Source: Eucalyptus grandis
Taxonomy: Eukaryota; Streptophyta; Magnoliopsida; Myrtales; Myrtaceae
Assembly (NCBI RefSeq): GCF_016545825.1
Contig: NC_052621.1
Location: forward strand, 18,650,910 to 18,714,909
DNA: 64,000 bases
Direction: 5' to 3'
Shown here: in pieces, positions 33,256-43,860 of the stretch
Layout: every line of letters starts with the position of its first letter
Numbering within the stretch: position 1 is the first letter of the stretch
Notes under the pieces: model-generated
Told to the model about the DNA's origin: nothing
Seen by the model: the letters and a program-made list of their open reading frames with translations, nothing else
The model's database searches: none
Translations under genes and position numbers: made by a program

Positions 33256-34626
33256 TCAACTGGAAGACAGAAACCACTTGAAGTAGACCGTCAGGTACAC
33301 GGACAGAGAGACCAGAGCCAGCACATGCTGCCAGAAGAGGAGCGCCGAGGCCTCGCTCACGGCATAGCCCCGCAGGCTCGCGATCGCGCCGAGCAAGATG
33401 GCGCTCGGCGTCGTGTACTGCAGCAGGAGCACGAACTTGTAGAGCTCGTCCCCAGGCATCAGCAAGCCCCACCTGTCGGCCAGGAGTACCACACCGATGC
33501 CCAGCAGGGGAAGCACCAGCAGCCGGGCGACCATGATCCCAATCGAGGTGCGGAGGCCGAGCCTCGACTCGTTGGGGCCCTCGGCGAGCATTCCCCCTAG
33601 GACGAGCATTGCTGAGGGCACCATCGCACCCGCCATGATGTCCAAACTGTCCGTGAGGAAGCCGAGCACGGCGTCGTCTCCGAAGCATAAGTCCTTGAGT
33701 TTAGGAATCATCCCTACGAATATAGCTAAGATGGATGCTATGATCGCGGGTTGAAGGATGTGGTGAATCGGGGTCTTCTCGGCAACGATTCTGATCTTCC
33801 GAATCACCTTCGGCTCAGTTAAGCACCTCACGGACTTCGGGCTGTTTTCACCGTCGGCCTCCGGCGGACCAGGGTCCGGAAGTGCGGTGTGTGAAAAGCC
33901 CGGTATGCTATTGAACAGCCTTGCAATGAAGGGCGTCTTGCAATGCTCGGTCTCTTTATCTTCAATTCCAGGCCATTCGGCTTCAACTAAGAGCGGCCTG
34001 CTCAGATCGCTGGCGAGCGCGTCCCCGTTGATCGATGGTCTCTCGAAATCTTCTTCGGTTATTTCATGTATTTCAGGTATCTCGACTCTATCATCGATGA
34101 CCTCGTAGAACTCCAGTGGCGGCTCCATCATGTGGTACACTAGAGTATAGACCAACAGGACCGACACCCACTGCGAGAACGAGACATAGGCCACGGCGGG
34201 GCCATAGCATTCCGGACCGAACGGGTTCTCCACATTATGACACACCGACGAGACGACTGCCAGAGGAAGATTGCCTGTGTTCCCAAACGCGGTCATGATC
34301 ACAGTGAACCGGAAGAATTCGGGCGGCGGTCGGCATATCAGCGCAACCACGAATCCCAGGACACACCCAATGCCGGTGCTGACCAAGATGTTCACGGGAA
34401 TGAACCACCACCGGACGATGCTCTTGTACGAAATGCAGGGGCCGAGGTGGGTGAAGATCAAGCAGGGCAAGAACAGAGCGAACACGAGCTTGCTAAGCAG
34501 CCTGAAAGTGGACTTGGGGGCGATCTTGAATCTTGGGTGGGCGAGGAGGAGGCCGATCAGCGTTATGGTGAGGAGCTTCAGCAGCGGCAGCACCGCATTG
34601 AGCACGTCGTGCGATCCAGAATTCAT
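33256..34626 (-). CDS. PILS: PIN-LIKES (PILS) auxin transport facilitator, PILS2/PILS6 type
   Basis: An intronless frame of 456 residues on the minus strand. PILS proteins sit in the ER membrane and lower nuclear auxin by sequestering it. The sequence has two hydrophobic bundles of about five membrane segments each: roughly residues 8-170 and 290-455. They are separated by an acidic hydrophilic loop at about 172-285. Diagnostic text includes FALFLPCLIF (48-57), the ICRPPPEF motif (97-104), AFGNTGNLPLAVV (113-125) and YVSFSQWVSVLLVYTLVYHM (147-166), which places it with PILS2/PILS6. The C-terminal half has LLQYTTPSAILLGAIASLRG. Length agrees with the family. It has no close functional neighbour. 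A leader intron is suggested by an acceptor at 34803 and a donor at about 34883. Confidence 0.92.
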   Translation of the reverse strand: MNSGSHDVLNAVLPLLKLLTITLIGLLLAHPRFKIAPKSTFRLLSKLVFALFLPCLIFTHLGPCISYKSIVRWWFIPVNILVSTGIGCVLGFVVALICRPPPEFFRFTVIMTAFGNTGNLPLAVVSSVCHNVENPFGPECYGPAVAYVSFSQWVSVLLVYTLVYHMMEPPLEFYEVIDDRVEIPEIHEITEEDFERPSINGDALASDLSRPLLVEAEWPGIEDKETEHCKTPFIARLFNSIPGFSHTALPDPGPPEADGENSPKSVRCLTEPKVIRKIRIVAEKTPIHHILQPAIIASILAIFVGMIPKLKDLCFGDDAVLGFLTDSLDIMAGAMVPSAMLVLGGMLAEGPNESRLGLRTSIGIMVARLLVLPLLGIGVVLLADRWGLLMPGDELYKFVLLLQYTTPSAILLGAIASLRGYAVSEASALLFWQHVLALVSLSVYLTVYFKWFLSSS

Positions 34627-34802
34627 GGTCTCTCGCGCAGCGAAGCCGAGAGATTGGCCGATTCCTTAAAATCTTCCCCCCGTACTTGAAATGCCGAGTC
34701 TCACAAGTCCGACATTCGGAAACGCTGCCAAGTTCTCGCTTGCGGTGGATCGAGGAGGAGGAAGAGCGGAGCGAGATCGAAAGAATTCAGCAAGAACTCG
34801 AC

Positions 34803-34883
34803 CTGGGATTCCACGAAAAAAACAAGAAGATGAGATTGAGTGACTCGCAGTAATAGATTTCAGGAGAAAGCCTCTTCACTTAC
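34803..34883 (-). other. Candidate 5' UTR intron of the PILS gene
   Basis: On the gene strand GTAAGTGA (from 34883) is a strong donor. The pyrimidine-rich run ttcttgttttttcgtggaatcccag ends with an acceptor at 34803. It lies about 180 bp upstream of the start codon. This is an inference from splice-site quality only. Confidence 0.4.
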
Positions 34884-34899
34884 CAACCTGACGCAGATG

Positions 34900-35401
34900 A
34901 GCTTCGATGATTTCTGTGATGTGCTTCTTCAAGGGACCATCCAAAGTCTTGAGGCACTCCCAAGGTCCTGAATTTTCATCTATTGTCTAATCAGGTCCCT
35001 CGCTGAACTTATTTCATGCAATGGAGTCCTTGAGTAATGAGTTATGACCTTTCTCGTCGAAGTTGGTACTGGCGTCGAATTTGTGGACGAAAATATTGAC
35101 GTGGCAAATCACATGGAAACAAGAAAAGGAGCAGAGAAGAAAAGAAGAATCTCACGCGCGAATCAACTATCCAGGCTTTGATAAGTTGATGTTCTTCTTA
35201 ACCATGTGGATCTATTGATCTAAAGCCCCCTACTATTATTTTAATAAGAGGGAGAAAGATAACATGCTATTTAATTGTGATAATATATGTCAATCATCTT
35301 TTTCGTCACTAAATCGAATCAAAGATTTAACGGTAATTTAATGTTACCGGCATATTCATTTATTTTTAAACAGAAGGACCAACTCGAATATATATATATT
35401 T

Positions 35402-35432
<31 letters not shown>

Positions 35433-36160
35433 TATAATTTAAAGACTCAGGTTACACAAAAAAGAAGTTGAAAGACAATAGTTTAGAGATCTGAGATGCC
35501 TTATCTAAAAATCCATTCTCTTTCTACATTAATTTGATTTGGAAGCTTTCAACTCATGAACTGCCGTCGGTGTCATTCTGGTTTTGCACCGCTTGGCTTT
35601 CCTCGGCGGCACATGAAACGACTATTCTTTCCCAAATTTTTTTCTAAACCTAACTTTTGCAAGACACCACTAAAATTATGTTTTTCTTGTCTCTATTCTA
35701 TGTTGTCCCCTGTCAGATGTCCCATACTGCAACTAAAGTGATTTTCTTTTTTCCATCTTCCCGTCGTCTGCCCCGCGAAGGAAAAGAAAAGAAAAGAGGA
35801 GAAGGGTTTTTCAAAACATGGCCAAAATAGAAAAAAAAAATAAAATAATATAAAAAACATCTTTCTTGGTCAGGCATAAGAGCAAATTTGTCTCTTTGGT
35901 TATCTCATAGGCTAGCCATTTTAGTCAAGATCAGGAAATTTCTTTGAAAAAATGAACCTTTTCGTGTCTATCCTTAGATAATTCGTTCAATAGCTCATGT
36001 CATGCTTCGTGGGACGTAAATTCTCGATTATGTTTTGTTATTTTTGAATTGTTATGTCAATGAAGAAAAAGTGTGAAACACAATCGGTATTTAAATGCTA
36101 TTTAACTTGTTCCCTTTTATAGTTTACTATTGTCTCTAGTTTATTCTGTTTTTCTTTTTT
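34900..36160. other. Intergenic DNA upstream of PILS
   Basis: No gene is recognised. A (TTTA)n tract lies at about 35400-35431. The part nearest the gene (34900-35250) probably holds the PILS promoter, but no element could be fixed. Confidence 0.4.
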
Positions 36161-37090
36161 ATTAATACCATGAAAATCCCCTAATGATAAATTTACTATA
36201 AATTAAGTTTTGAATAAATAAAAAAACCAAAATAGTGTATATCTAACAAATTTACCACAAACTAATTTTCAAATCTCAAAAAATCCTAGATTAGTACATG
36301 CGTAATACAATTCCCTCCTTAGTTTCATCAAATTTTATAGTGAAATTATTGAGCTAGATGACACATAACAACAACTCATTGACGTGATAAGTTTAAATGA
36401 AAATCCATAACTCTCCACCCCTCCTCCGCCGGTTTCTTCAAATTAACCTAATTTGAAAACAAATAGGGCTCATTCTCTTTTTCACTTAGAGCATGAATAA
36501 CCCTAGATCGTCTTTCGACAAACTTCACCGATTGAGCTAGAGGACGACACACTTCTCTTCTAACCACTTCCAATTGAAGACATTGAACATCCTAATTTTG
36601 GTGGTTTGGATGAGTTCGCAAGTGTGGAAAAAAATTTGAAGGTGAGAAGATTATCAAAGATAAAAGTGTTCTTGAACAAGTTCCAATGCCTAATCACGAG
36701 GACAAAGACAACAACAAAGGAATGTGCTTGATGAAGAGGAAGACAAAGAAGAATTAGAGTTCTTTGATGGAGTGAGAATGAGCCCTGTTTGTTTTTCAAA
36801 TACGAGCTACTAAGAGAGAGAGAGAGATGAATTTTCACGTAAACGTATCGCGTTAGTTATGTTATTATCATCTATCATCCAACTCAGTAATTTCACAATG
36901 AAGTTTGACGGAAACTAATGGAGGATAAATATGTCACACATGAATCAATTTGAGATTTTTGATGACCCAATAATTCAGTTTAATATAAATTTATTACATG
37001 TGTATTAATTTGAGGTTCCCGTGATCAAAAAATTAGTTTAACAAAAATATGTTATAGGTGAATCAGTTTGAGATTTTTCATGATATTAAC
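36161..37090. mobile_element. Long inverted-repeat element, second type, with an internal frame
   Basis: The left arm (ataccatgaaaatccccta, aaatttactataaattaag) and the right arm, reading back as aatatcatgaaaaatctcaa with a matching aaattagtttaac segment, are inverted. Sub-repeats of about 60 bp (caaatttaccacaaactaat, tatagtgaaattattgagct and complements) occur in both arms. The centre (36470-36840) is less AT-rich and on the plus strand contains PIEDIEHPNFGGLDEFASVE, which I do not recognise. The vocabulary matches 25.59-25.98 kb. Confidence 0.45.
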
Positions 37091-37369
37091 TCATTTTTTA
37101 GGTGGGAAATATATTCATATTTCATCTAAATAAAATTTTGGTGAATCTCAAATCTTGAAGCCGCCTTCATTGCTCTATGTATTAATTTGATGAAGTTTGC
37201 AATATACAAATATCTATTTTAATAAAATATGAATAATTAATCATAAGTAAAATTAGGATTCCCATGAATTCTCATTAATTTTTGTCGATTTATTATAAGA
37301 CCTTACGTGCATTTTATGATTATATTGGAATTTATCGAACTTGTCGAGAATTTCTAAATTAAATATTTT

Positions 37370-37372
<3 letters not shown>

Positions 37373-37403
<31 letters not shown>
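37373..37403 (+). repeat. Poly(A) tract
   Basis: About thirty A in a row, with a second run of 17 A at about 37598-37615. They may be tails of retroposed sequence, but no body or target duplication could be defined. Confidence 0.8.
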
Positions 37404-37404
<1 letters not shown>

Positions 37405-37728
37405 CCAAGCCAGGGAACGACGTGCTCGGTCCTAGCACAAACCCTTGGCCACTGCTTTACCCGGAATTGACTCAGTATAAGAGCATTCACGTGTTTTCGA
37501 TGAAGAACTTAAATTAAATGGGAGTCTGTGACGGTGGATCGGTGTACTAGTTCTCCTCCATAATGCTACCTAATTACGTTCATGCCCCTAAATTATTGAA
37601 AAAAAAAAAAAAAAAGGTGCGAGTCTGCGACATTGGTAGAGAGCTTGTGGCTGAAAATCGTGATCCACCGATGTTAAGATAAACCATCTACCTTCACCAA
37701 GAGAAATTCTGACACTACTTACACTAAC

Positions 37729-37968
37729 GGTACGTTTGTTTCATCATGAAAAATGAATTATGTGGAAAATATTTTTAAAAAAATCACTTATTCACTTTCA
37801 AATATGAATAAACGAAAATCATTTTCATTATTTACGAAAATAATTAGATATTAATTATTGTTGATAACGAAAATATTTTACATTGATTAATGTTCCAAGC
37901 GATACAAACGATCTTCATTGGGAAAATATTTTTCAAGCCATTTATTTTCCATAAAGTAAACGGAGCCC
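37729..37968. mobile_element. MITE with GTACGTTTGTTT-type ends
   Basis: The left end ggtacgtttgtttcatcatg, followed by gaaaaatgaatt, and the right end, which reads back as gggctccgtttactttatgg followed by aaaataaatgg, are inverted. Such ends (xxTCCGTTTGTTT-cGGAAAAT) are typical of a common plant MITE group. It is about 240 bp and non-coding. Confidence 0.6.
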
Positions 37969-37969
37969 A

Positions 37970-39940
37970 AATATTAATATAAATTTCCATTTAGATTTAT
38001 CTCTCCTTTAAATCCAGCTAGTCTCGAGATCTTGCTAGAATAAGATGGAATATTGAAGAAGATGCACCCTCATTTTTTGGAGAAAACCCATTTTGCGAGG
38101 AGAAACAAGAATCCTTTTTCATATCGCATGATTTATGAAGTTGGTTGGGCAGAGACATGAGCAAAGGAAACGCCAACATAAACCAGACAACTATGACCCC
38201 ATTACACATGAGGCAAAGCTTAAGTGATGAGATATGAACTTTACTTTATCAAATCGTTCATGATGGTTTTCGAATTCTATTAGAATCTGAATTGGACCAC
38301 GTGGAGGGATCCAAGGGAGGGAAGCATGGTGGTCCCGCCTCTATATATATATGAAGAAGTACGTGTCTTTCGACACCAACTAAGAACCGTCTAGCCAACA
38401 GATAAATCATTAATGGGCTAACAAGATTGCGTTCATTATTTTAACATGTCGATACCCGTATGCCTTAGCCCTTAATTTGACATAGTATATTCATTTAGCC
38501 CTATACACAACTCTACCCTCTAGCTGTTTTATGTCTAGAGTTGCCAAGATCTACAAGCTAAGATGAAGCAATTTTTGGACAAATCCAATATACATTGATG
38601 ATTATTAGTTGTTGAAAACGTTAGAAATTTGCTATACCATTCAGCTTTCAGACATGCACTGATGAAAGAATTATTAAATGTGGGGACAGGAATCCTTGGA
38701 TGAGATGCGTCCCCTCACTTTACGGTACCCCACTATTTCTCTTCTCCTTCATCTCATCTAACCTTCCACGCCCCGACATGGACCGTTCGCGGCGCGTCTA
38801 TGATGTTCCTGTCGTCGACGGCGGCTTTTATTTCCGTGATCAAACGTTAGGGATGATAAAGGCGATCCCGCATGCAGTTGTCCTGTGAAGTGCTGCAACC
38901 GGTATATGTCGACAACGCATGTTCCAGAGTTGCAGCATCTTAAAGCTGAGTCGGCCCCTTCCCAATAGTTTGCTATGAGCTGTTGTGGGTTCGGAGGGTA
39001 TTACAGGTCCTTTTCATGGCTCAAGCTACTAAAGAGAAATCGTACCAAACAGTCTCTCATAAGTGAATACATCGGTTTCAAAAGCGCAATTTTGCATACC
39101 CTGAAAGAAGAGAGTACGTGAAAATTGGAATTTTCCATATTTGGTCACTAAGGGGGTATTTCGAGGATGCTTATTCATAAAATTCAATTGCCATGGCAAG
39201 CAACAATAACAAGATTTAAATATGTTGATTTAAATTTCGTAAAAATATCCATGATGCATTAGTTATGGCTTAATCAGTATTTTGAGCATGCATTAAAACT
39301 TATTTTCTATACAAGGAACTCGGAAATGAAAAAAGCTCGACATTGAAGTGGACTAATTCATAAGTCCAGGGTGGTTCCTGCTTTGGAAGCGCGAATATGT
39401 GTAACTCAAAAGTCACTATTGCAATTTTTCCTTTTTTTCAGATTGGGCAGATCTGAGTAATTAAGTTAATTTGACTGCAATGACTCCACAGTTTAGCAAA
39501 TCTGGTTGAATAGAATAACCCAACCGAACGTGCCAAGATCCATGCGATTTTCTTTCATTTTTCTTTTCCAGATCCATGAAATTAAATTAGACTAAAGGTC
39601 GTCAAACGCGATTGATTCTCATTCTTATCATGTGCATGTTCATGTGGATTAGTAAGAAAAGTACACCCAACTCATGTTCCTCGCACATTTAGCATAATTG
39701 TCAACATTGTGGCTTCGTCGGAAATGTCGGATCAGCTTAAGCAAATTTATAAATACAGACACCCTCTAGTTTCATCAAATTTAAATAGATAATCCTGTCC
39801 TTTAGTTTTAGAATCCATTTGCAAGTAATACCTAAGATAGGTGCATTATCTCTTACAAACTCAGTATTTGGATTAGTGACACTGAAATCGATACCACGAC
39901 AAAGGCGTTTCCGTACTTCTGGCTCAGGAACTAATGGTTG
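37970..39940. other. Intergenic stretch, no gene recognised
   Basis: Only short frames occur. A TATA-like ctatatatatatgaag lies at 38341-38356 and the 62-residue frame at 38700-38888 is the longest nearby, but it has no motif I recognise and no conserved context. Confidence 0.35.
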
Positions 39941-39958
39941 TGGGTTCGAATCCTATCT
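39885..39958 (+). other. tRNA-like Pol III box B, possible SINE remnant
   Basis: GGTTCGAATCC at 39945-39955 is a perfect box B, and tggattagtgac about 75 bp upstream is a weak box A. It is directly followed by a poly(T) micro-insertion. No cloverleaf could be drawn, so a true tRNA gene is unlikely. Confidence 0.3.
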
Positions 39959-39959
39959 T

Positions 39960-40010
39960 GAGGAACTCAGATTTTTTTTTTTTTTTTTTGATCTAAGAGG
40001 AACTCAGATT
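39960..40010. mobile_element. Poly(T) micro-insertion with 14-bp target duplication
   Basis: GAGGAACTCAGATT occurs at 39960-39973 and 39997-40010. Between the copies lie 16 T and GATCTAA. The design is the same as at 3873-3928 (17 T and GAGCAAA). Confidence 0.65.
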
Positions 40011-40487
40011 AAGTACAGGGTTTTGGCTGTGAATTGTTGTGCTAGTTCCTATCCAGATAGCCAACTAATTGTTGTCGTGCTCCTGGTTGAAAAGAAGAAC
40101 TTAATTGCAAGACAATTAAACTATAATTTCCGAACTTTGTAATTATGCTAGTTCCTCTCCAGATTGCCGGCTAATTCTTATCGTGCTCGAGTCAAAAAGA
40201 AGAACTTAATTTCAGGACAATTAAATTATAATTTCTGAACTTTGTTATTATTATTAACCATGAAAGCTAATGACACGAACGAGGAACTTTCGCTCGTCAT
40301 CTTTGTTAGTTTGTCCTCAAATTTGAATGGTAAGTGACGAGCTACTTACAATGAACTTAAATAAAAACTTCACTATTCCTGAATCATGTGAGTTTTTTTT
40401 TTAGTTTTTTTTATTAATAAAAGGAAAGCTCCTTCCATTACCGCAAAGAGAGGGATTCTTTATATCGTGCCTAAAGGCTAGCTTTGG

Positions 40488-40653
40488 TAAAGGAGTGATC
40501 GGTTCCATATTCAGTAGGTTTCAGAGCTGGAACCTAGTTATTCTATCATAACCGGTTCCCAATTTTTGAATCCTAAAACCTACCCTGATTACTTGGACCT
40601 AGTTCTAGAACCTACTCTATTTTTTCAATCCAACTCCAAGGTCTACCCAAGAA

Positions 40654-40660
<7 letters not shown>
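40488..40660 (+). repeat. Left arm of an inverted repeat flanking the copia element
   Basis: Text such as gatcggttccatattcagta, aacctagttattctatcata, and ggacctagttctagaaccta pairs in inverse orientation with 47510-47640 (tagaacctattctcagacct, tagttctaggtaaaaccc). The copia element sits between the arms, so it probably inserted into an older foldback element. Confidence 0.5.
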
Positions 40661-40684
<24 letters not shown>

Positions 40685-40953
40685 TATTATTGGTTCTTTT
40701 TTACAACAAAATCATATAAGGTTGTGAGCAATAAAATGATTCAAAATTAAAGATGAACAAAAAAAATTCTTAACTACCAAAAATAACAATCCATAAGATG
40801 AAGATGTAGTTATATGCAATTATAGACGATAAAAAGTTTGAACACGTAACATGAAACATAAATTATAAAACTCTATTCCCTATTCATCCAACAAAATTAG
40901 GGGAAAAGGAAATATTGGCGAGGAGTTCCAAAGAAGAATGAAGAAGTGCTAAG

Positions 40954-41241
40954 TGTTGGAGACGGATACGATTTTATCCTTCACCTTGATCTTAATTGAT
41001 TCAATCAAAGATACTCGGAGATTACATAGGAAAATTAAATATACTCAAAGATAAAGTAGGAAATTGTAATCGTATTATAATCCTATTTATCCTTTCTGTT
41101 ATTCTTATCTTTTGTATTATAAATTTATACATGTACAAGGATGAAAAAAAGTAGAAGAAAATTTGCCCCCAGAAATAAGTCTTCATCGTTCTCGTTTTTC
41201 TTTTCGTTTTCTTCTTCCTACTTGTTCTTAGTTTTTTAACA
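40954..41241 (+). repeat. Copia 5' LTR
   Basis: 288 bp, starts TGTTGGAGACGG and ends TTTTTTAACA. It includes tcaatcaaagatactcggag, which is duplicated in the right LTR. Differences between the two LTRs are frequent by eye, so the insertion is not recent. Confidence 0.9.
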
Positions 41242-41436
41242 TGTATCAAAGCAAAGTCGCATAAGAGATTCTGAAATCGACCTAAATCAAATTTGATCAA
41301 ACCAACCAGAGACCTAACAGCTCAGGTTTAGTTGCTATTACCGTCGCCACCATGCTATTTCAATTATTGTGATGCTGCCTCTCCGTTACCAACCAGACTC
41401 ACTTCCAAATCACGCCCAAGAGAATGATCCGAAGCT

Positions 41437-41930
41437 ATGTCAGACCAAGATGATGTGGTGCCTCATCAAGGGCAAGGAGAGACCTCTAATCCTACAACTG
41501 CTATTTTGGAGGATTTGACGAATTGGATGAAGAAGATTTTGAGCCAAAATCAACCCAGAATCAAACATCACTGAATTAGTCATCTACTTTACAGATTTCA
41601 ATAAAGTTTGATGGGACCAATTATGGTTTATGGTCCTAGGTCGTCGAGATGTACATCTCCGGGAAAGATAAATTGGGGTACGTCAACAAAGATCTTCCTC
41701 AACCTAATCCTACCGTTCCCAAGTTTCGCATATGAAAAACAACGGACTCCATAGTGAAAGGATGGTTGATAAACTCAAAGGAACCCCTTTAATTGGGAAT
41801 TTTATCCAATTCCCAACTACAAAGGCAGTTTGGGATTCGGTTGCTACCACATTTTTTAATGGAACTAATGCATCCCAGGTTTATGATTTGAAATGGCGTG
41901 TGACTAGAATGAGACAATCTAGATGACCTA
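41437..41930 (+). pseudogene. Copia gag, 5' part
   Basis: Begins MSDQDDVVPHQGQGETSNPT and continues, with frameshifts, to SFQIPFKFDG-type and KGTPLIGNFIQFPTTKAVWD, which belongs to the UBN2/retrotran_gag region of copia elements. It ends at RPIET where the foldback element has inserted; the rest of gag continues at 43203. Confidence 0.65.
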
Positions 41931-41933
41931 TTG

Positions 41934-43202
41934 AAACCTATTGGGATAAGTGCACCATAAGTCCTAAAACTTGTCACGAAAATGCTTTTGAGTCCTAGAA
42001 CTTGCAAAAAGTGTAAATAAGTCCTAAAACTTGTCAAAATGTTTCATTTGAGTCCTAAAATCGATGCCGTTAGCCTTTTTCCGTTAAAAATGCTGACGCT
42101 GCATTTAAAATTAATTTTATTTTCCACGTGACTTTTTATAATATTTTTTATTGTTATTTAAAAAATAGATTTAAAAACAAAAAAATAGATTTATTGATTT
42201 TATCTTATTTTCAACAACAAAAAAAGAAAAAAAAAAAGAAAATTTATTTAAAAAAGAAAACAGTTCAAAAAAAAATGGCAGCCTCGCCAGAGGGGCCGGC
42301 GACGGTTGCCAGCCCTGGGTGCGGGTGGCTAGGCCGAGGCAGGGCCGGCAACCCTCGCCAAGCTTGGGCGAGGGTGCCCATCGCCGGCCCCAAGCGAGGG
42401 CCGACGAGACTTGCCCAAGCCGAGCGACGGTCGCCGCCCCACGAGGGCGGCGACGCCTTGCCCGAGCCGGGTGATCGTGCCGGCCCTCGCTGGGGCCGGC
42501 GAGGCTCGCCCCCCGAGCGAGGGCCGACGAGGTGTCGCCTAGGCCGCGCGATGGTCATCGGCCCCCGCTCGCCGGCCCCAAGCGAGGGCTGACGAGGTGT
42601 CACCTAGGCCGCGCGATGGTCATCGGCCCCCCGCAAGGGCCAGCGACACCTCGCCCAGGCCGGGCGACGACCACCAGCCCCACGTGAGGGCCGGCGTGCC
42701 CGATCCGGGCACCCTCGCCCGAGCTTGGCGAGGGTCGCCGACCCTCACCGGGGCCGTGAGGCCTTGCCCGACCGGGCGAGAGCCAGCCACCCGCACCCGG
42801 GGCCAGCAAACCGTCGCCGGCCCCTCCGACGTGGTTGCCGGCCCCTCCAGCCCGATGCTACCATTTTTTTCTTTTTTCTTTTTAACTGTTTTCTTTTTTA
42901 AATAAATTTTATTTTTTCTTTTTGTTGAAAATAAGATAAAATCAATAAATCTATTTTTAGTTTTTAAATATATTTTTTAAAAATCATTAAAAAATCATTA
43001 AAAAAAGCCACGTGGGAAATAAAAATTAATTTTAAATGCCACGTCATTTTTAACGGAAAATGTTAACGACGTCGATTTTAGGACTCAAATGAAATATTTT
43101 GACAAGTTTTAGGACTTATTTGCACTTTTTGCAAGTTTTAGGACTCAAATGCATTTTCGTGACAAGTTTTAGGACTTCTGGTGCACTTATCCCAAACCTA
43201 AT
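41934..43202. mobile_element. Long-arm foldback element with GC-rich core, nested in copia gag
   Basis: The element is 41943-43193. Arms of about 330 bp are nearly perfect inverted repeats: GGGATAAGTGCACCATAAGT at the left against GGGATAAGTGCACCAGAAGT on the reverse complement of the right. It is flanked by AAACCTATT (41934-41942) and AAACCTAAT (43194-43202), a 9-bp duplication with one mismatch. The core (42275-42860) is extremely GC-rich, made of cgccggcccc, gcgagggccg and complements. Frames in the core are by-products of composition. No transposase motif was found. Confidence 0.85.
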
Positions 43203-43860
43203 ATAACGGTCTGCAAAGTTTGTGGAGAGAGATTGACTTCTGCCACCCGAATTCGATGGTTTGCCTCGTTAATATCAAGCGATATAATTCAACTATTTAG
43301 GAAGATCGGGTCTACATCTTCCTTGATGGGTTCATGACGCTTCGATATGCAGCCTTTTCTCATAGTTGAGCAGGCCTATGCTTGTGTTCAACAGAAGGAT
43401 ATACGGCAGAGTGTGATGCTAGCACACAGAGATACCACACACCCATCTATAGCTATGGTGTCTCGAGGACGCAAGACAGGACCACGGACCTTTGACCAAA
43501 CCTAGGAAATGCCAACTTTACAAATGACAAAGTCAAGTGATTTGACAAGAAGAGGTCGACCAGGTGGAGCACCGTGAAGCAAATCTTCATTGACAGCAGT
43601 TGGTGGCTACTCTAATTATGAGAGTGCGAAGCATACCGAAAGATGTGTTTCAAATTAATTGGATATCCTGATTGGTAGAATGAGCTAAAGGCACACAAGC
43701 AAGCAAAGAGTGCAATGAATGGTGGAAAAAGGAAGGTGTCACTCATAACCGAAGATGCTCAACTATCACTAATGTCACAGGTAGAACCAAACAATAAGTT
43801 CACCCCTAGAGGTGAAGGTAATTATGATCATGCTTTTGATAGTAACTCTTAGGATAAATG
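43203..43860 (+). pseudogene. Copia gag 3' part and zinc-knuckle region
   Basis: After the insertion, gag resumes as YNGLQSLWREIDF, with the HPN-M-C and YIFLDG text typical of copia gag. A stretch with ciprkmcfklig-type residues (about 43625-43665) is the degenerate CCHC knuckle area. Frame is lost several times. Confidence 0.5.

Noticed and set aside
33215..34689. Overlapping frames on both strands of the PILS gene
   Set aside because: They are shadows of a GC-richer coding region; only the 456-residue minus frame has family motifs and membrane periodicity.
36560..36838. 92-residue minus frame near 36.6 kb
   Set aside because: It is complementary to the centre of an inverted-repeat element and starts in a (ga)n tract; no motif.
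38700..38888. 62-residue plus frame with a TATA-like sequence upstream
   Set aside because: Too short, no recognisable domain, no splice continuation found, and the TATA-like word is 350 bp away.
39945..39955. Perfect Pol III box B (GGTTCGAATCC) suggesting a tRNA gene
   Set aside because: No acceptor stem, anticodon stem or properly spaced box A could be drawn. At most a SINE remnant.
42265..42905. Several long GC-rich frames (over 100 residues, both strands) in the foldback core
   Set aside because: They overlap on both strands, are low-complexity Ala/Arg/Gly/Pro text produced by short GC repeats, and lie between inverted arms. There is no start context, no domain and no splice logic.
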